Positions 1 through 9,108 of a stretch of 64,000 nt of DNA are shown piece by piece; positions within the stretch are counted from its first letter, which is position 1, and the number at the start of each line of letters is the position of its first letter. Source of the DNA: Actinobaculum sp. 313 (lineage in GTDB: Bacteria > Actinomycetota > Actinomycetes > Actinomycetales > Actinomycetaceae); NCBI RefSeq assembly GCF_003073475.1, contig NZ_CP029033.1, positions 1,612,001 to 1,676,000 on the forward strand, read 5' to 3'. Both the position numbers and the translations under genes were made by a program. The notes below the pieces were generated by a model that ran no database searches, was not told where the DNA came from, and saw only the letters and a program-made list of their open reading frames with translations.

Positions 1-861
1 GTCAGGCCCGAGGTCCCGGCGCAGCGCGGAGACAATGCCGACCGCACGCTCGAACAGCGGCGCGCCCGAGAGCCCGCCCTCGCCAAAACCATGCTCAATG
101 GTCGTATTGGCGGCGACGACGCCGTCAAGGTCCTCTATTTGAACTAAGGTCGCGATGGCGGCTATATCGTCGTCCAGCAAATCGGGCGCGAGCTTCACCA
201 GTAGCGGGACGCGCCTACCGGCTGCGGCATCCGCTGCCTGCCGCGCCTCCCGCACAATTGGGCGCAACGCATCAACCGCCTGCAGATCGCGTAGCCCGGG
301 AGTATTGGGAGAAGAGACGTTAATCACCAGGTAGTCGGCCCAGCGTGCCAGTTTCCATGCGCAGGTGGCGTAATCCGCCGGCGCATCGGCAGCGCTGACC
401 CACTTGTTCTTACCGATGTTGACACCGACGACGGCGGCCCGGCCCCGCTTGGTGCCTCGCAGCTCGGCTAGGCGCTGTGCGGCAACATCGGCACCCGGGT
501 TGTTGAATCCCATGCGATTACGGAACGCGTTCTGCTGAGGAATACGCCAGAGCCGCGGCCGATCATTACCGGGCTGCGGCAATGGTGTGATGGTACCAAT
601 CTCGGTAAAGGCGAAACCGAGTGCCACCGTGCCGAGAATGGCCGAGGCGTCCTTATCCTGACCTGCCGCCAATCCAACCCGCCCGGGCACCGGCCGAGCG
701 AGCAAACCCCGCAGCTGTTCACCGCCCCGCCAACCAATCGTTGCCGCCGCGAGCGGTGCCAGCGGGCTTCTGCCGAAAGCACCGATCGCTCGCATGGCGC
801 AATGGTGAGCCTGTTCCGGATCGGTATGAACCAGTAGATGGTCGTAAACGGACCGGTACAT
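1..861 (-). CDS. pyrD: Dihydroorotate dehydrogenase, class 2 (partial at window edge)
   Basis: Oxidises dihydroorotate to orotate in pyrimidine synthesis; class 2 enzymes are membrane-associated and pass electrons to quinone. Reading the minus strand from the ATG at 861 gives about 287 residues with no stop before base 1, so the C-terminus lies outside. Visible family motifs are GLAAGQDKDAS near residue 60, the IGTITPLPQPGN segment, NRMGFNN and the FMN-site stretch INVSSPNTPG. A clear Shine-Dalgarno (GGAGGG) sits just upstream of the start. The upstream membrane-protein gene stops one base away, so the two are probably co-transcribed. The family identification is firm; the missing C-terminus cannot be checked here. 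Confidence 0.93.
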   Translation of the reverse strand, partial: MYRSVYDHLLVHTDPEQAHHCAMRAIGAFGRSPLAPLAAATIGWRGGEQLRGLLARPVPGRVGLAAGQDKDASAILGTVALGFAFTEIGTITPLPQPGNDRPRLWRIPQQNAFRNRMGFNNPGADVAAQRLAELRGTKRGRAAVVGVNIGKNKWVSAADAPADYATCAWKLARWADYLVINVSSPNTPGLRDLQAVDALRPIVREARQAADAAAGRRVPLLVKLAPDLLDDDIAAIATLVQIEDLDGVVAANTTIEHGFGEGGLSGAPLFERAVGIVSALRRDLGPD

Positions 862-862
862 T

Positions 863-1378
863 TCACCCTCCGTTACGAGTCGCGATTTGCGAGGGCGATG
901 ACCAGGCCAACCAGGCAATGGCCGCCACCGCGCCTGGCACGGGAAGATAGAAATACGTTGCACCGGCGTCGAACCAGGGGCTGACCCTGTCAAGGGCAAC
1001 ATTGCCGCTGACCAATGCCACAAAAGGCATCACCACGTTGATCACCCAGGTGGCCCACGCCAGGCGGCGCATTCGCCTACCGTTGTGAATGATGCCGACG
1101 GCACCGGCGATCCAACACATGTCGGAAACCAGCGTCAGGCCTGCCTCGGATACGTCGCCGTCACCGAAGGCCACGGTGGATGCCACGACCCCCCGCCAGG
1201 AGAATATCAACGCGCCCGCGGCAAGGAGGAAGAGGAGAATACGCGGCCAGCCGTGCGCCGTCGTCCGATCATCGGGTAGAGCTTGATTACCATGTTGAGC
1301 GGGAATCGCCGTGCTCTCTCCCATGGGTTCACCCGCGTCGCCCATTCTTCTCCTCTCGCCGATAGGCGCTACCTTCAT
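863..1378 (-). CDS. Hypothetical four-helix membrane protein
   Basis: A 171-residue protein with a polar N-terminal stretch of about 45 residues and then roughly four hydrophobic segments (about residues 45-65, 80-98, 107-125 and 140-158), so an integral membrane protein is likely. I do not recognise a named domain or catalytic motif. Its stop codon lies one base upstream of the pyrD start, which suggests one transcript with pyrD; whether the function is linked is unknown. The start may lie further in, because an internal ATG at about residue 12 or 19 would still keep all the hydrophobic segments. Confidence 0.7.
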   Translation of the reverse strand: MKVAPIGERRRMGDAGEPMGESTAIPAQHGNQALPDDRTTAHGWPRILLFLLAAGALIFSWRGVVASTVAFGDGDVSEAGLTLVSDMCWIAGAVGIIHNGRRMRRLAWATWVINVVMPFVALVSGNVALDRVSPWFDAGATYFYLPVPGAVAAIAWLAWSSPSQIATRNGG

Positions 1379-1429
1379 GCGCCTGAGGGATTGTGCCCCG
1401 TTGAAACCTACACCTGCAAATCGCGAATC

Positions 1430-1762
1430 TCAGCGGCGCTCCTGCCGCCGGTTCCACTGACGCATGGCATCGGGGTACCCCGTCTTCACAACCTCATAGA
1501 ACGGAATGCCCAATTCCTGGGCGAGCTGCGCTCCCGAGCTTGGATCAGGTATCCGACGACGAGTCCATTCACCGTCGCGAGCCACGAGGAGTAACGCTGA
1601 CTGTTCTCGCGGTGTCTCCGGTTCGAAGTATGCCTCAACCCCCTGCCGGCTAGCGACGAACTCTTGGAAATGCTTTATTGTCGCGGCCTTGGCAGCATTC
1701 TGCTCACGCCGCGAGGAGCCATGCGCAGAAGCGGCGGAACGCCTGCGAGAGAATAAACCCAT
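1430..1762 (-). CDS. Conserved actinobacterial hypothetical protein
   Basis: A 110-residue soluble protein. The N-terminus is basic and Ser/Ala-rich (about residues 1-25), followed by a compact domain with the segments FVASRQGVEAYFEP, LLVARDGEWTRRRIPDP and GIPFYEVVKTGYP. This layout matches small uncharacterised proteins found widely in Actinobacteria. No catalytic residues, membrane segment or signal peptide are visible. It lies upstream of the membrane protein and pyrD on the same strand with a gap of about 50 bases, so it may head the same operon. No function is proposed. Confidence 0.7.
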   Translation of the reverse strand: MGLFSRRRSAASAHGSSRREQNAAKAATIKHFQEFVASRQGVEAYFEPETPREQSALLLVARDGEWTRRRIPDPSSGAQLAQELGIPFYEVVKTGYPDAMRQWNRRQERR

Positions 1763-2081
1763 GTTCTAAGCCTACGCGGCCAACACCCGTACGCCCACTA
1801 TCGGCCCGCTTGCTGTCCGCAAGATTGTAGGCATCGGATTCGCACCACGCGACGTCGGTGCCTCACTCAGGCGCAAACCCGCAGCCCAAACACGGAGCCG
1901 GGCGAATCCGGCGATGTCAGACGAATACGCCCACACGCCCACAGCGTAGGCGATGTAGGTAAAATCACACGTCATGCATGGCACAATGGTGAGGGGTTAA
2001 TTTTTCTCCGCCCCATGTGGATAATTGGGACTAAGGTACTAGCTGAAGCTGCTAGTCGATTCCTGCTCGAGGGAGAGGGAC
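1763..2081. other. Divergent intergenic region before lpdA
   Basis: About 320 bases between the minus-strand hypothetical gene and the plus-strand lpdA gene. It must hold both promoters. I see no convincing gene in it; the short minus-strand frame at 1772-1984 has no coding character. The stretch at 1999-2040 is A/T-richer than its surroundings and is the likeliest place for the lpdA promoter, but no clear -35/-10 pair can be assigned by eye. Confidence 0.4.
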
Positions 2082-3458
2082 GTGGCTGAAACCAGGGAAT
2101 ACGACGTAATCGTGCTCGGCGCGGGAAGCGGTGGATACGCCACTGCTTTACGTGTCGGCCAACTCGGATTGAAAGTCGGGCTCATCGAGGCCGACAAGGT
2201 GGGTGGCACCTGCCTACATCGCGGCTGCATTCCCACCAAAGCACTTCTGCACGCGGCAGAGGTCGCAGATGAGATGCGCGAAGGGCCGTCAATAGGCGTG
2301 CGCGGAGCATTCGAAGGCATCGATATGCAAGCCCTCAATGTCTATAAGGAGGGCGTCGTCCAGAAGATGTACAAAGGGCTGACCGGCCTAGTCTCTAGCC
2401 GCGGCGTTGACACCATTGCAGGGTGGGGACGCCTAGTCGACAAGCACACTGTCGAGGTCAACGGCACTCATTACCGAGGGAAGAACATTGTCCTGGCCTC
2501 CGGCTCATACTCGAAAACACTCGGTCTGGACATCACCGGGCGGGTTATTACATCGGATCAGGCGCTCAGCATGAATGAAGTGCCCGGTTCAGTCATCATT
2601 CTCGGCGGCGGTGTGATCGGCGTCGAGTTCGCCTCGATCTGGGCATCGTACGGCGCTGAGGTGACGATTATCGAGGCGCTTCCGCACCTCGCTCCGAATG
2701 AAGACGAAGCCGTTTCAAAGATGCTGGAACGTTCCTTCCGCAAGCGGGGCATCAAATTCGTCACCAAAACCATGTTCGACCGTGTGGAGCAGACGGAGGC
2801 GGGAGTAACCGTCTTTACACAGAACGGCAAGGGCTACGTCGCCGACTACCTGCTCGTTGCCACCGGTCGGGGTCCTGCCACCGCCAATCTCGGATACGAA
2901 GAACAAGGTATTGCCATGGATCGCGGCTTCGTCCTCACCGACGAACGGCTACGTACCAACGTGCCCGGAATCTACGCCGTCGGCGACATCGTGCCCGGGC
3001 TGCAGCTCGCGCACCGCGGCTTCTTGCAGGGTATCTTCGTCGCCGAAGAAATCGCCGGGCTTAATCCACGGCCCATTAACGAGAACTACATCCCGCGGGT
3101 GACCTTCTGCAACCCCGAGATCGCATCGGTGGGTTTGAATCAGGCCAAGGCTGAAGAAGTCTATGGCAAGGACAATGTCGAAACCGTCGAGTTCAACCTC
3201 GCGGGCAACGGCAAGTCGCAGATGCTCGGCACGCAGGGCTTCGTCAAACTCGTGCGTGAGAAGAACGGACCGATCCTCGGTTTCCACGCCATTGGTGCCC
3301 GTATGGGCGAACAAATCGGCGAGGGCGAGCTCATGGTGGCATGGGAAGCCAGCCCCGAAGACTTCGATGGCCTGATCCATGCACATCCCTCCCAGAACGA
3401 ATCCATCGGCGAGGCCGTATTGGCTCTAGCCGGAAAACCGCTCCACACCCACAACTGA
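2082..3458 (+). CDS. lpdA: Dihydrolipoyl dehydrogenase (E3)
   Basis: Flavoprotein that reoxidises the dihydrolipoyl groups of 2-oxoacid dehydrogenase complexes with NAD+. The 458-residue length is normal. Motifs seen: FAD-binding GAGSGG at residues 13-18, the redox disulfide Cys44/Cys49 in GGTCLHRGC, the NAD-binding stretch ILGGGVIGVEFAS in the middle, YAVGDI near residue 300, and the C-terminal His435/Glu440 catalytic dyad in HPSQNE. The start is GTG, preceded by a purine-rich GAGGGAGAGGGA ribosome-binding site. The E2 gene follows 11 bases downstream, so they form an operon. With aceE at 29.3 kb this E3 probably serves pyruvate dehydrogenase, and 2-oxoglutarate dehydrogenase if present. Confidence 0.96.
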   Translation: MAETREYDVIVLGAGSGGYATALRVGQLGLKVGLIEADKVGGTCLHRGCIPTKALLHAAEVADEMREGPSIGVRGAFEGIDMQALNVYKEGVVQKMYKGLTGLVSSRGVDTIAGWGRLVDKHTVEVNGTHYRGKNIVLASGSYSKTLGLDITGRVITSDQALSMNEVPGSVIILGGGVIGVEFASIWASYGAEVTIIEALPHLAPNEDEAVSKMLERSFRKRGIKFVTKTMFDRVEQTEAGVTVFTQNGKGYVADYLLVATGRGPATANLGYEEQGIAMDRGFVLTDERLRTNVPGIYAVGDIVPGLQLAHRGFLQGIFVAEEIAGLNPRPINENYIPRVTFCNPEIASVGLNQAKAEEVYGKDNVETVEFNLAGNGKSQMLGTQGFVKLVREKNGPILGFHAIGARMGEQIGEGELMVAWEASPEDFDGLIHAHPSQNESIGEAVLALAGKPLHTHN

Positions 3459-3469
3459 GAAGAGGAATG

Positions 3470-5197
3470 ATGTCCGAACCAATTAGAATGCCCGCACTCG
3501 GCGAGTCCGTCACGAGCGGAACCGTCACAACGTGGCTGAAGAACGTGGGAGATGCCGTTTCTCTCGACGAACCGGTCCTGGAAGTGTCGACTGATAAGGT
3601 TGATTCCGAGGTTCCGGCGCCCGTCGAAGGCATCCTGGAGCAAATCCTCGTCCAAGAGGATGAGGAAGTGGAAGTCGGGACCGTTCTCGGCTATATCGGC
3701 GACGGATCCGGTGCCGCGTCGGCCGAGGGTGCGCCGGAGGCCGCAACGCCGACGCAGGTGCCTGCGGCGCCCGCACCTGCGGTCCCCGCGCCCGTGGCAG
3801 AAGCTCCTGTGGCAGAAGCTCCCTCGGCACCGGTAGCAGGTGCGGCCACCGGATCAGCAGTCACAATGCCGGCACTTGGAGAATCGGTAACGGAGGGCAC
3901 CGTCACCACTTGGCTCAAGCAGGTCGGCGACGCGGTTGAGGTGGATGAGCCACTTCTTGAGGTGTCGACGGATAAGGTCGATAGCGAGGTTCCCTCGCCC
4001 GCTTCCGGCGTTCTCCAGCAGATTCTCGTGCAGGAAGACGAATCAGTCGCCGTCGGAACCGTGCTGGCATACGTCGGAGAAGGCGTGATTACTTCCGCCG
4101 TCGAAACCACCGCCGCACCGGCCCCCGCTCCGCAGACCCCGCCCGTGGCGTCCGCTCCCGCAGCCGCCGCTCCCGCCCCGGCTCCTGTTCCCGTAGCGGA
4201 ACCAGTTGCTCAACGCGAAGCCGCCGCTCCCGTGGCAGTGGATTCCGAGCCTTCAGGGTATGTGACACCCATTGTCCGTAAACTCGCCCGGGAATTAGGC
4301 GTTGATCTATCCGCCGTGACCGGCACCGGTGTCGGAGGCAGAATCCGCCGCCAGGATGTCGAAGACGCCGCAAAGGCCGCGCAGGAAGCAGCTGCGGCAG
4401 CGGCCGCCGCTGCCGCTCCGGCTCCTGCGGCTAGTGCAGTTCCTTCCTCCGCCACACCCGCGCAGGAGGACGCGGTCGGCCTGCGTGGAACCACGCAAAA
4501 GATGCCTCACCTGCGCCAGGTCATCGCCAAGCGCATGGTGGAGTCACTGCAAGTGTCCGCTCAACTGACCACCGTCGTTGAGGCCGATGTGACGCGGATT
4601 GTCGCCTTGCGCGGAGCGAAAAAGGACGAGTTTTTGGCTAAAGAGGGCACGAAGTTGACCTTCCTCCCCTTCTTTGTCAAGGCTGCCACTGACACGTTGA
4701 AGTCGCATCCAAAGCTCAACGCCACCATCGATGGTAAGCAGGTCACCTACTTCGATCACGAGCATATCGGGATTGCTGTGGACGCTCCCAAGGGGCTGAC
4801 CGTTCCGGTGATCAAGAACGCCGGCGATCTCAATATCGCTGGCATCGCAAAGGCGATCAACGATCTCGCGGCACGCACCCGCAATAGCACCATCAAGCCG
4901 GACGAGCTCTCCGGGTCGACCTTCACCATCACGAACACTGGTTCTACCGGCGCACTGTTCGATACACCGATTATCAACCAGCCGGAAGTCGCGATCTTGG
5001 GCATCGGCGGGATTGTGAAGCGCCCTGCCGCCGTGCGTGACGCCGATGGAAATGAAGTGATCGGACTGCGTTCAATGGTGTATCTGGCTCTGAGCTACGA
5101 TCACCGGCTCGTTGACGGCGCGGATGCCGGGCGGTACCTCAAGGATCTCAAGGCACGCCTAGAAGCCGGTGACTTCGAAGCTGACTTGGGAATCTGA
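3470..5197 (+). CDS. sucB: 2-oxoacid dehydrogenase E2 with two lipoyl domains
   Basis: Dihydrolipoamide acyltransferase, core of a 2-oxoacid dehydrogenase complex. About 575 residues: lipoyl domain 1 (1-78, lipoyl Lys43), Ala/Pro linker, lipoyl domain 2 (about 128-202, Lys169), a second Ala/Pro linker, the E3/E1-binding domain near 265-300, an Ala-rich linker, and the catalytic domain to the end with His545 and Asp549 in DHRLVDG. Tandem ATG codons occur at 3467 and 3470; the second is better spaced from AGAGG. A longer open frame upstream overlaps lpdA and is not used. Actinobacterial proteins of this form are often labelled SucB but serve pyruvate dehydrogenase; with aceE in the window that role is likely. 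The symbol follows homology, not proof of substrate. Confidence 0.93.
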   Translation: MSEPIRMPALGESVTSGTVTTWLKNVGDAVSLDEPVLEVSTDKVDSEVPAPVEGILEQILVQEDEEVEVGTVLGYIGDGSGAASAEGAPEAATPTQVPAAPAPAVPAPVAEAPVAEAPSAPVAGAATGSAVTMPALGESVTEGTVTTWLKQVGDAVEVDEPLLEVSTDKVDSEVPSPASGVLQQILVQEDESVAVGTVLAYVGEGVITSAVETTAAPAPAPQTPPVASAPAAAAPAPAPVPVAEPVAQREAAAPVAVDSEPSGYVTPIVRKLARELGVDLSAVTGTGVGGRIRRQDVEDAAKAAQEAAAAAAAAAAPAPAASAVPSSATPAQEDAVGLRGTTQKMPHLRQVIAKRMVESLQVSAQLTTVVEADVTRIVALRGAKKDEFLAKEGTKLTFLPFFVKAATDTLKSHPKLNATIDGKQVTYFDHEHIGIAVDAPKGLTVPVIKNAGDLNIAGIAKAINDLAARTRNSTIKPDELSGSTFTITNTGSTGALFDTPIINQPEVAILGIGGIVKRPAAVRDADGNEVIGLRSMVYLALSYDHRLVDGADAGRYLKDLKARLEAGDFEADLGI

Positions 5198-5281
5198 CAG
5201 GCCGACTCGGGATCTGTGATCGATTGATCGGGGTACCTGAGACTGTTTCGCGGCTCGGCGTATGAGTCGGTCGACGCGTGT

Positions 5282-5306
5282 GGGGCGCATCCTGAGGGTG
5301 CGCCCC
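5282..5306 (+). terminator. Hairpin terminator after the lpdA-E2 operon
   Basis: GGGGCGCA (5282-5289) pairs perfectly with TGCGCCCC (5299-5306) around a 9-base loop. It lies 85 bases after the E2 stop and is followed by GCTTTC, a weak T-tract. A Rho-independent terminator is likely but not certain. Confidence 0.65.
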
Positions 5307-5692
5307 GCTTTCAATCTGGTCGCACCGCCAGGCCCGCCGGTGCACCCTACTCTTCATCCGATGGCACCGCCGCAAGGAGGCACGACAGTGCTTGCGGGTA
5401 GCTCGGCCCGCCTGCAGCCCAGCTTGCCTAACCGCCCGCAGACCTGGCAGCTCCACGACCTTGTCAGCCCTGCATATCCCTGTCAGGCCCGCAGCTAGCC
5501 GCGCCGGTAGCCCGTCTACACGTCAAATGCCCGTCCAGTGATACCCACCCGCAAGCACAGCAGCCCGCAGTGCACGAGATGATTTCGTGACCAGCCCGCT
5601 CACTGCCAGTTTGCAACCGTGACCGGCACGCCACCGTTCCGCGCGCCGATGACTCAGCCCCGAGAGGGATCACCATCGCGTGGCTGATCGGG
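5307..5692. other. Intergenic region, no gene seen
   Basis: Almost 390 bases between the terminator and the convergent hypothetical gene ending at 5693. The short frames on either strand have no recognisable protein features, ribosome-binding sites or consistent codon choice. I see no RNA gene or repeat in it. Confidence 0.5.
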
Positions 5693-6205
5693 TCATTGCT
5701 GACTCACGTTGTTCATACACTCCGCAGTGCTCTCGATTCTCCAGGGTGCGGGAGCGAGCTCCCAACGAGTACAGCGCTGTGCCAGCGGTCCTATCACCTC
5801 CCCTGTGCTAAGCCTGAGTTCTTGCTGAACGGTGTATACCTCCCACGTGTGCGGAGCTACCACGTTCACCCCCAACACTTCGGTGTTCAGCACTGCCACA
5901 CTTCCCCGCATTTCCCTCAGTAAAGCCGTATCGGCGGCGCGCGCGGGACTTCCATCCGATGTCAGCTCCGCCAAAGCAGCGGCGTCATCAGCCATCAGTG
6001 CCTGATCGCGTCGGCTCTGCAGGTCCTGCACAACTGCGGTGGCCTCACGCGCATTGGGTACCGCGGAGTTCTCCAGTACAGACAACGATTCGTTTGCCGA
6101 CGTCGACGACGGCGTCGGTGGTGGCGGTGGCGACGATCCCCATAGCACCTGCGCCAGGACGATGCCGACAAACAGACCCGCGATTCCTGCATACCACTGC
6201 CTCAT
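5693..6205 (-). CDS. Membrane-anchored extracytoplasmic hypothetical protein
   Basis: A 170-residue protein with one N-terminal hydrophobic segment (about residues 6-24), a Pro/Ser/Thr linker (about 26-40) and then a domain of about 125 residues. This suggests an uncleaved signal anchor with the domain outside the membrane. The domain begins with a helix rich in Ala, Asp and Arg and ends with beta-like segments (WEVYTVQQELRL, RCTRWELAPAPWRIES), a layout seen in small NTF2-like or ARC6-like secreted domains; that comparison is only a guess. The gene stands alone on the minus strand. No function is assigned. Confidence 0.65.
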   Translation of the reverse strand: MRQWYAGIAGLFVGIVLAQVLWGSSPPPPPTPSSTSANESLSVLENSAVPNAREATAVVQDLQSRRDQALMADDAAALAELTSDGSPARAADTALLREMRGSVAVLNTEVLGVNVVAPHTWEVYTVQQELRLSTGEVIGPLAQRCTRWELAPAPWRIESTAECMNNVSQQ

Positions 6206-6652
6206 GGCAACAGTTCACCACCCGCTTTCACCGTCTGCAGCGGTTATCCACAGGGCCGCGGCCGACCTAACCCTGCGTACCTCTGTGCAACCGTCACCAG
6301 TGGCATCCGACCATAATCGGATCGGCTTGCGGCAAGAATCTGCCGCACAAGGATCATCCGCCGCCCCAGACGACATCGGGTGGCACAGAGTCAAGCAATA
6401 GTCCACCGCGCATGTATCATCGCCGCGCCTTGAACTCGGCGGCGCATAATCCTGGTTGCGGCACAGTCCCAGGCGTAGGGTGGCACGAGGTAGTAGGCCA
6501 AGATGGGCGCCCATCGCCTCTACTCGGCTCGGCGCAGGGCTCGGGTCACCGACGTTGCCGCCCGGCTGGAGCTTTGTCCGGATGCCACTCCTGTTTCTAT
6601 CCCGGGATAATGTCAACTAGAATTTCTTGCGTTCGCAGGTGAAAGGACAGAC
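6206..6652. other. Divergent intergenic region with a perfect palindrome
   Basis: About 450 bases between two divergent genes. No convincing gene is seen; the minus-strand frame at 6215-6616 has no start signal or recognisable features. A perfect 12-base palindrome, TATCCCGGGATA, lies at 6598-6609, about 45 bases before the DUF4191 gene, and runs into GATAATG, which resembles a -10 element. A repressor operator over a promoter is possible but unproven. Confidence 0.45.
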
Positions 6653-7354
6653 ATGGCGAAGGACTCAGGCCGCACGAAGCCGAAGAAGAAGCACTGGTGG
6701 AACTACCTTGGTGACGCCTACCGGATTACGAAGCGTTCCTACTCATGGACACCGTGGGCGCTACTCGCCGGATTCGCCATCGGTCTGGCGGTAGGTATTG
6801 TCCCGAGCATTCTGACCGGCCGTTGGCTGAGCTGGATGCTGATCGGGATCATGCTCGCACTACTCCTACCGATGATCACCCTCACCCGGCTGGTGCGCCG
6901 CGCCAGCTACGCCCAGATTGACGGCATGCCGGGTGCCGCTTCCGCCGTGCTGGACAACATCAAGCGTGGCTGGGATATTTCCACAGAACCGGTTCGAGTC
7001 AACGCCCGCACGCAGGATATGGTCTTCCGGGCCATCGGCCGCCCCGGCATCGTGCTGATTGCGGAAGGGCCCAAAGGGCGAGTCGGAAAGCTCATCGACG
7101 AGGAACGGCGTGCCATCCACCGCGTCGCACCGAATGCTCCCATTCACACCATTTTCATCGGGCATGACGACGGTCAGACAGAACTGATCAGTCTTGAAAA
7201 GTCCATGCGACGCCTTCCGAAGACGATTTCAAACGCGGAAGTCGCCGCCCTTGCTCGCCGCCTGGAAGCGATCAAGACGAATACGCTGCCAATTCCGAAG
7301 GGAATCGATCCCATGAAGGCACGCCCCGACCGCCGCGCCTTGCGCGGCAAGTAG
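6653..7354 (+). CDS. DUF4191 family membrane protein
   Basis: A 233-residue protein with a Lys-rich N-terminus (residues 1-30), two membrane helices (about 35-52 and 60-78) and a soluble C-terminal domain of about 150 residues that carries ARTQDMVFRAIGRPGIVLIAEG and a basic tail. This matches the actinobacterial DUF4191 family, whose genes commonly sit just upstream of glnA1 as here; the function is not known. The ATG is preceded by GGTGAAAGGACAG. The 135-base gap before glnA1 could hold a separate promoter. Confidence 0.88.
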   Translation: MAKDSGRTKPKKKHWWNYLGDAYRITKRSYSWTPWALLAGFAIGLAVGIVPSILTGRWLSWMLIGIMLALLLPMITLTRLVRRASYAQIDGMPGAASAVLDNIKRGWDISTEPVRVNARTQDMVFRAIGRPGIVLIAEGPKGRVGKLIDEERRAIHRVAPNAPIHTIFIGHDDGQTELISLEKSMRRLPKTISNAEVAALARRLEAIKTNTLPIPKGIDPMKARPDRRALRGK

Positions 7355-7489
7355 CACTGCCGCAGCCCGGCGCTGATTCATGAGACGTGCACGTCATCGA
7401 CCGGGCCGGTGAGGTAGAACGGGTGAAGTAACAGGGGCAGCTGTCCAGCATGACCACGGCTGCCCAGCGCGCTGACAGAAAGAAACGGG

Positions 7490-8914
7490 ATGTTCACACG
7501 TGCGGAAGAAGCCATCGCCTACACCAAGGAACGGGGCGTAAAGTTCATCGATATCAGGTTCTGTGACCTGCCCGGTATCATGCAGCATTTCACCATTCCG
7601 GTCGACACCTTCAAAGACGACGTCTTCACCGACGGCCTGATGTTCGACGGGTCGTCCATTCGTGGATTTCAAGCCATCCACGAATCCGATATGAAGCTTA
7701 TTCCGGATGTCTCCTCCGCCTTCATTGACCCCTTCCGCACCGAGAAGACTCTGGTGATGAACTTCTCGATCGTTGACCCGTTCACCGATGAGTCCTACCG
7801 CCGCGACCCGCGCAACATTGCTCGGCATGCCGAGGAATACCTCAAGTCGACCGGTATCGCCGACACCGTGTTCTTCGGCGCGGAGGCCGAGTTTTACCTC
7901 TTTGACGATATCCGTTTTGAGTCGACTGTGCACTCATCCTCGTACCGCTTGGATTCGGAAGCGGGTTGGTGGAACACCAACCGCGAGGAAGAGGGAGGCA
8001 ATCTCGGTTACAAGACGCGCCTGAAGGGCGGGTACTTCCCCGTCTCCCCGAATGACCATTTCTGCGACTTGCGCGACGCTATCAGCATCAACTTAGCGAA
8101 GGTCGGATTGCAGGTCGAGCGCGCCCACCATGAGGTCGGAACCGGCGGTCAGCAGGAGATCAATTACACCTTCGATACTCTGCTTGCTGCCGCCGACGAC
8201 GTCATGAAATTCAAGTACGTTGTGAAGAATACGGCGTGGCAGGCAGGCAAAACGGCGACCTTCATGCCGAAACCGCTATTCGGCGATAACGGCTCCGGAA
8301 TGCACTGTCATCAGTCCCTCTGGAAGGACGGCAAGCCCCTATTCGCCGACGAGCGTGGCTACGGTGGACTCTCAGACTTGGCCCGCTGGTATATCGGCGG
8401 CCTGCTCGAACACGCACCATCGCTCCTGGCAATCACCAACCCATCAGTGAACTCATTCCACCGGCTCGTCCCCGGCTTCGAAGCACCAGTGAACCTCGTC
8501 TACTCCGCACGTAATCGCTCCGCCTGCATTCGTATCCCCGTCACGGGCACGTCGCCCAAGAGCAAGCGCATCGAGTACCGTGTTCCGGACCCTGCTGCTA
8601 ATCCATACCTTGCTTTTGCAGCGCAACTCATGGCAGGCCTCGATGGCATCCGTCATCGGACCGAACCGGCCGATCCCATCGACAAAGACCTTTACGAGCT
8701 TCCACCCGAGGAGCATGCCCAGATCGCCCAACTCCCCGAGTCTTTCGAGGATGCCTTGCGCGCTCTTGATGCAGACCACGACTATCTCTTGGAAGGCGAC
8801 GTGTTCACCGAGGATCTCATCCAAACCTGGATTGATTACAAGATGGCCAATGAGATCGCTCCACTGCGCCAACGCCCGCACCCGTACGAGTTCGCACTGT
8901 ACTACGACATCTGA
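7490..8914 (+). CDS. glnA: Glutamine synthetase, type I (adenylylated form)
   Basis: Makes glutamine from glutamate, ammonia and ATP; cytosolic dodecamer. The 474-residue length is typical of GSI-beta enzymes. Motifs seen: DGSSIRGF in the N-terminal domain, the [12 protein letters not shown] metal-site strand, the ATP-site region [21 protein letters not shown] and the RIP segment near residue 345. The adenylylation tyrosine is Tyr402 in KDLYELPPE. This makes it the expected target of the glnE product encoded 3.6 kb away. The start is supported by an AGAAAGAAACGGG site. An 11-bp inverted repeat follows the stop. A nitrogen-regulator binding site was looked for upstream but none is clear. Confidence 0.97.
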   Translation: MFTRAEEAIAYTKERGVKFIDIRFCDLPGIMQHFTIPVDTFKDDVFTDGLMFDGSSIRGFQAIHESDMKLIPDVSSAFIDPFRTEKTLVMNFSIVDPFTDESYRRDPRNIARHAEEYLKSTGIADTVFFGAEAEFYLFDDIRFESTVHSSSYRLDSEAGWWNTNREEEGGNLGYKTRLKGGYFPVSPNDHFCDLRDAISINLAKVGLQVERAHHEVGTGGQQEINYTFDTLLAAADDVMKFKYVVKNTAWQAGKTATFMPKPLFGDNGSGMHCHQSLWKDGKPLFADERGYGGLSDLARWYIGGLLEHAPSLLAITNPSVNSFHRLVPGFEAPVNLVYSARNRSACIRIPVTGTSPKSKRIEYRVPDPAANPYLAFAAQLMAGLDGIRHRTEPADPIDKDLYELPPEEHAQIAQLPESFEDALRALDADHDYLLEGDVFTEDLIQTWIDYKMANEIAPLRQRPHPYEFALYYDI

Positions 8915-8935
8915 GTACCTTAGCCGCAGCGAGCA

Positions 8936-8971
8936 GCACCTTCGCGATACGTCCCAACGGCGCGAAGGTGC
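8936..8971 (+). terminator. Strong inverted repeat after glnA
   Basis: GCACCTTCGCG (8936-8946) and CGCGAAGGTGC (8961-8971) form a perfect 11-bp stem around a 14-base loop, 21 bases after the glnA stop. There is no T-run after it, so it may be a terminator of the kind common in high-GC bacteria, an attenuator, or an RNA-stabilising hairpin. Confidence 0.6.
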
Positions 8972-9108
8972 AAGCGCAACAGTCGCGGCTGCAATGCTCA
9001 TAATGCGCACAGATATTCCGGACTACGGGAAAGCGCGGTAGATTGTTGCGGTCCAAGCATGGATGAGAATGACCGACTGGTGGCCACCTGCTCAGGAGAG
9101 GACGGCAC

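Noticed and set aside
3525-4510. Several Ala/Pro/Arg-rich frames on both strands within the E2 gene
   Set aside because: They arise from the repetitive Ala/Pro linker codons of the E2 protein.
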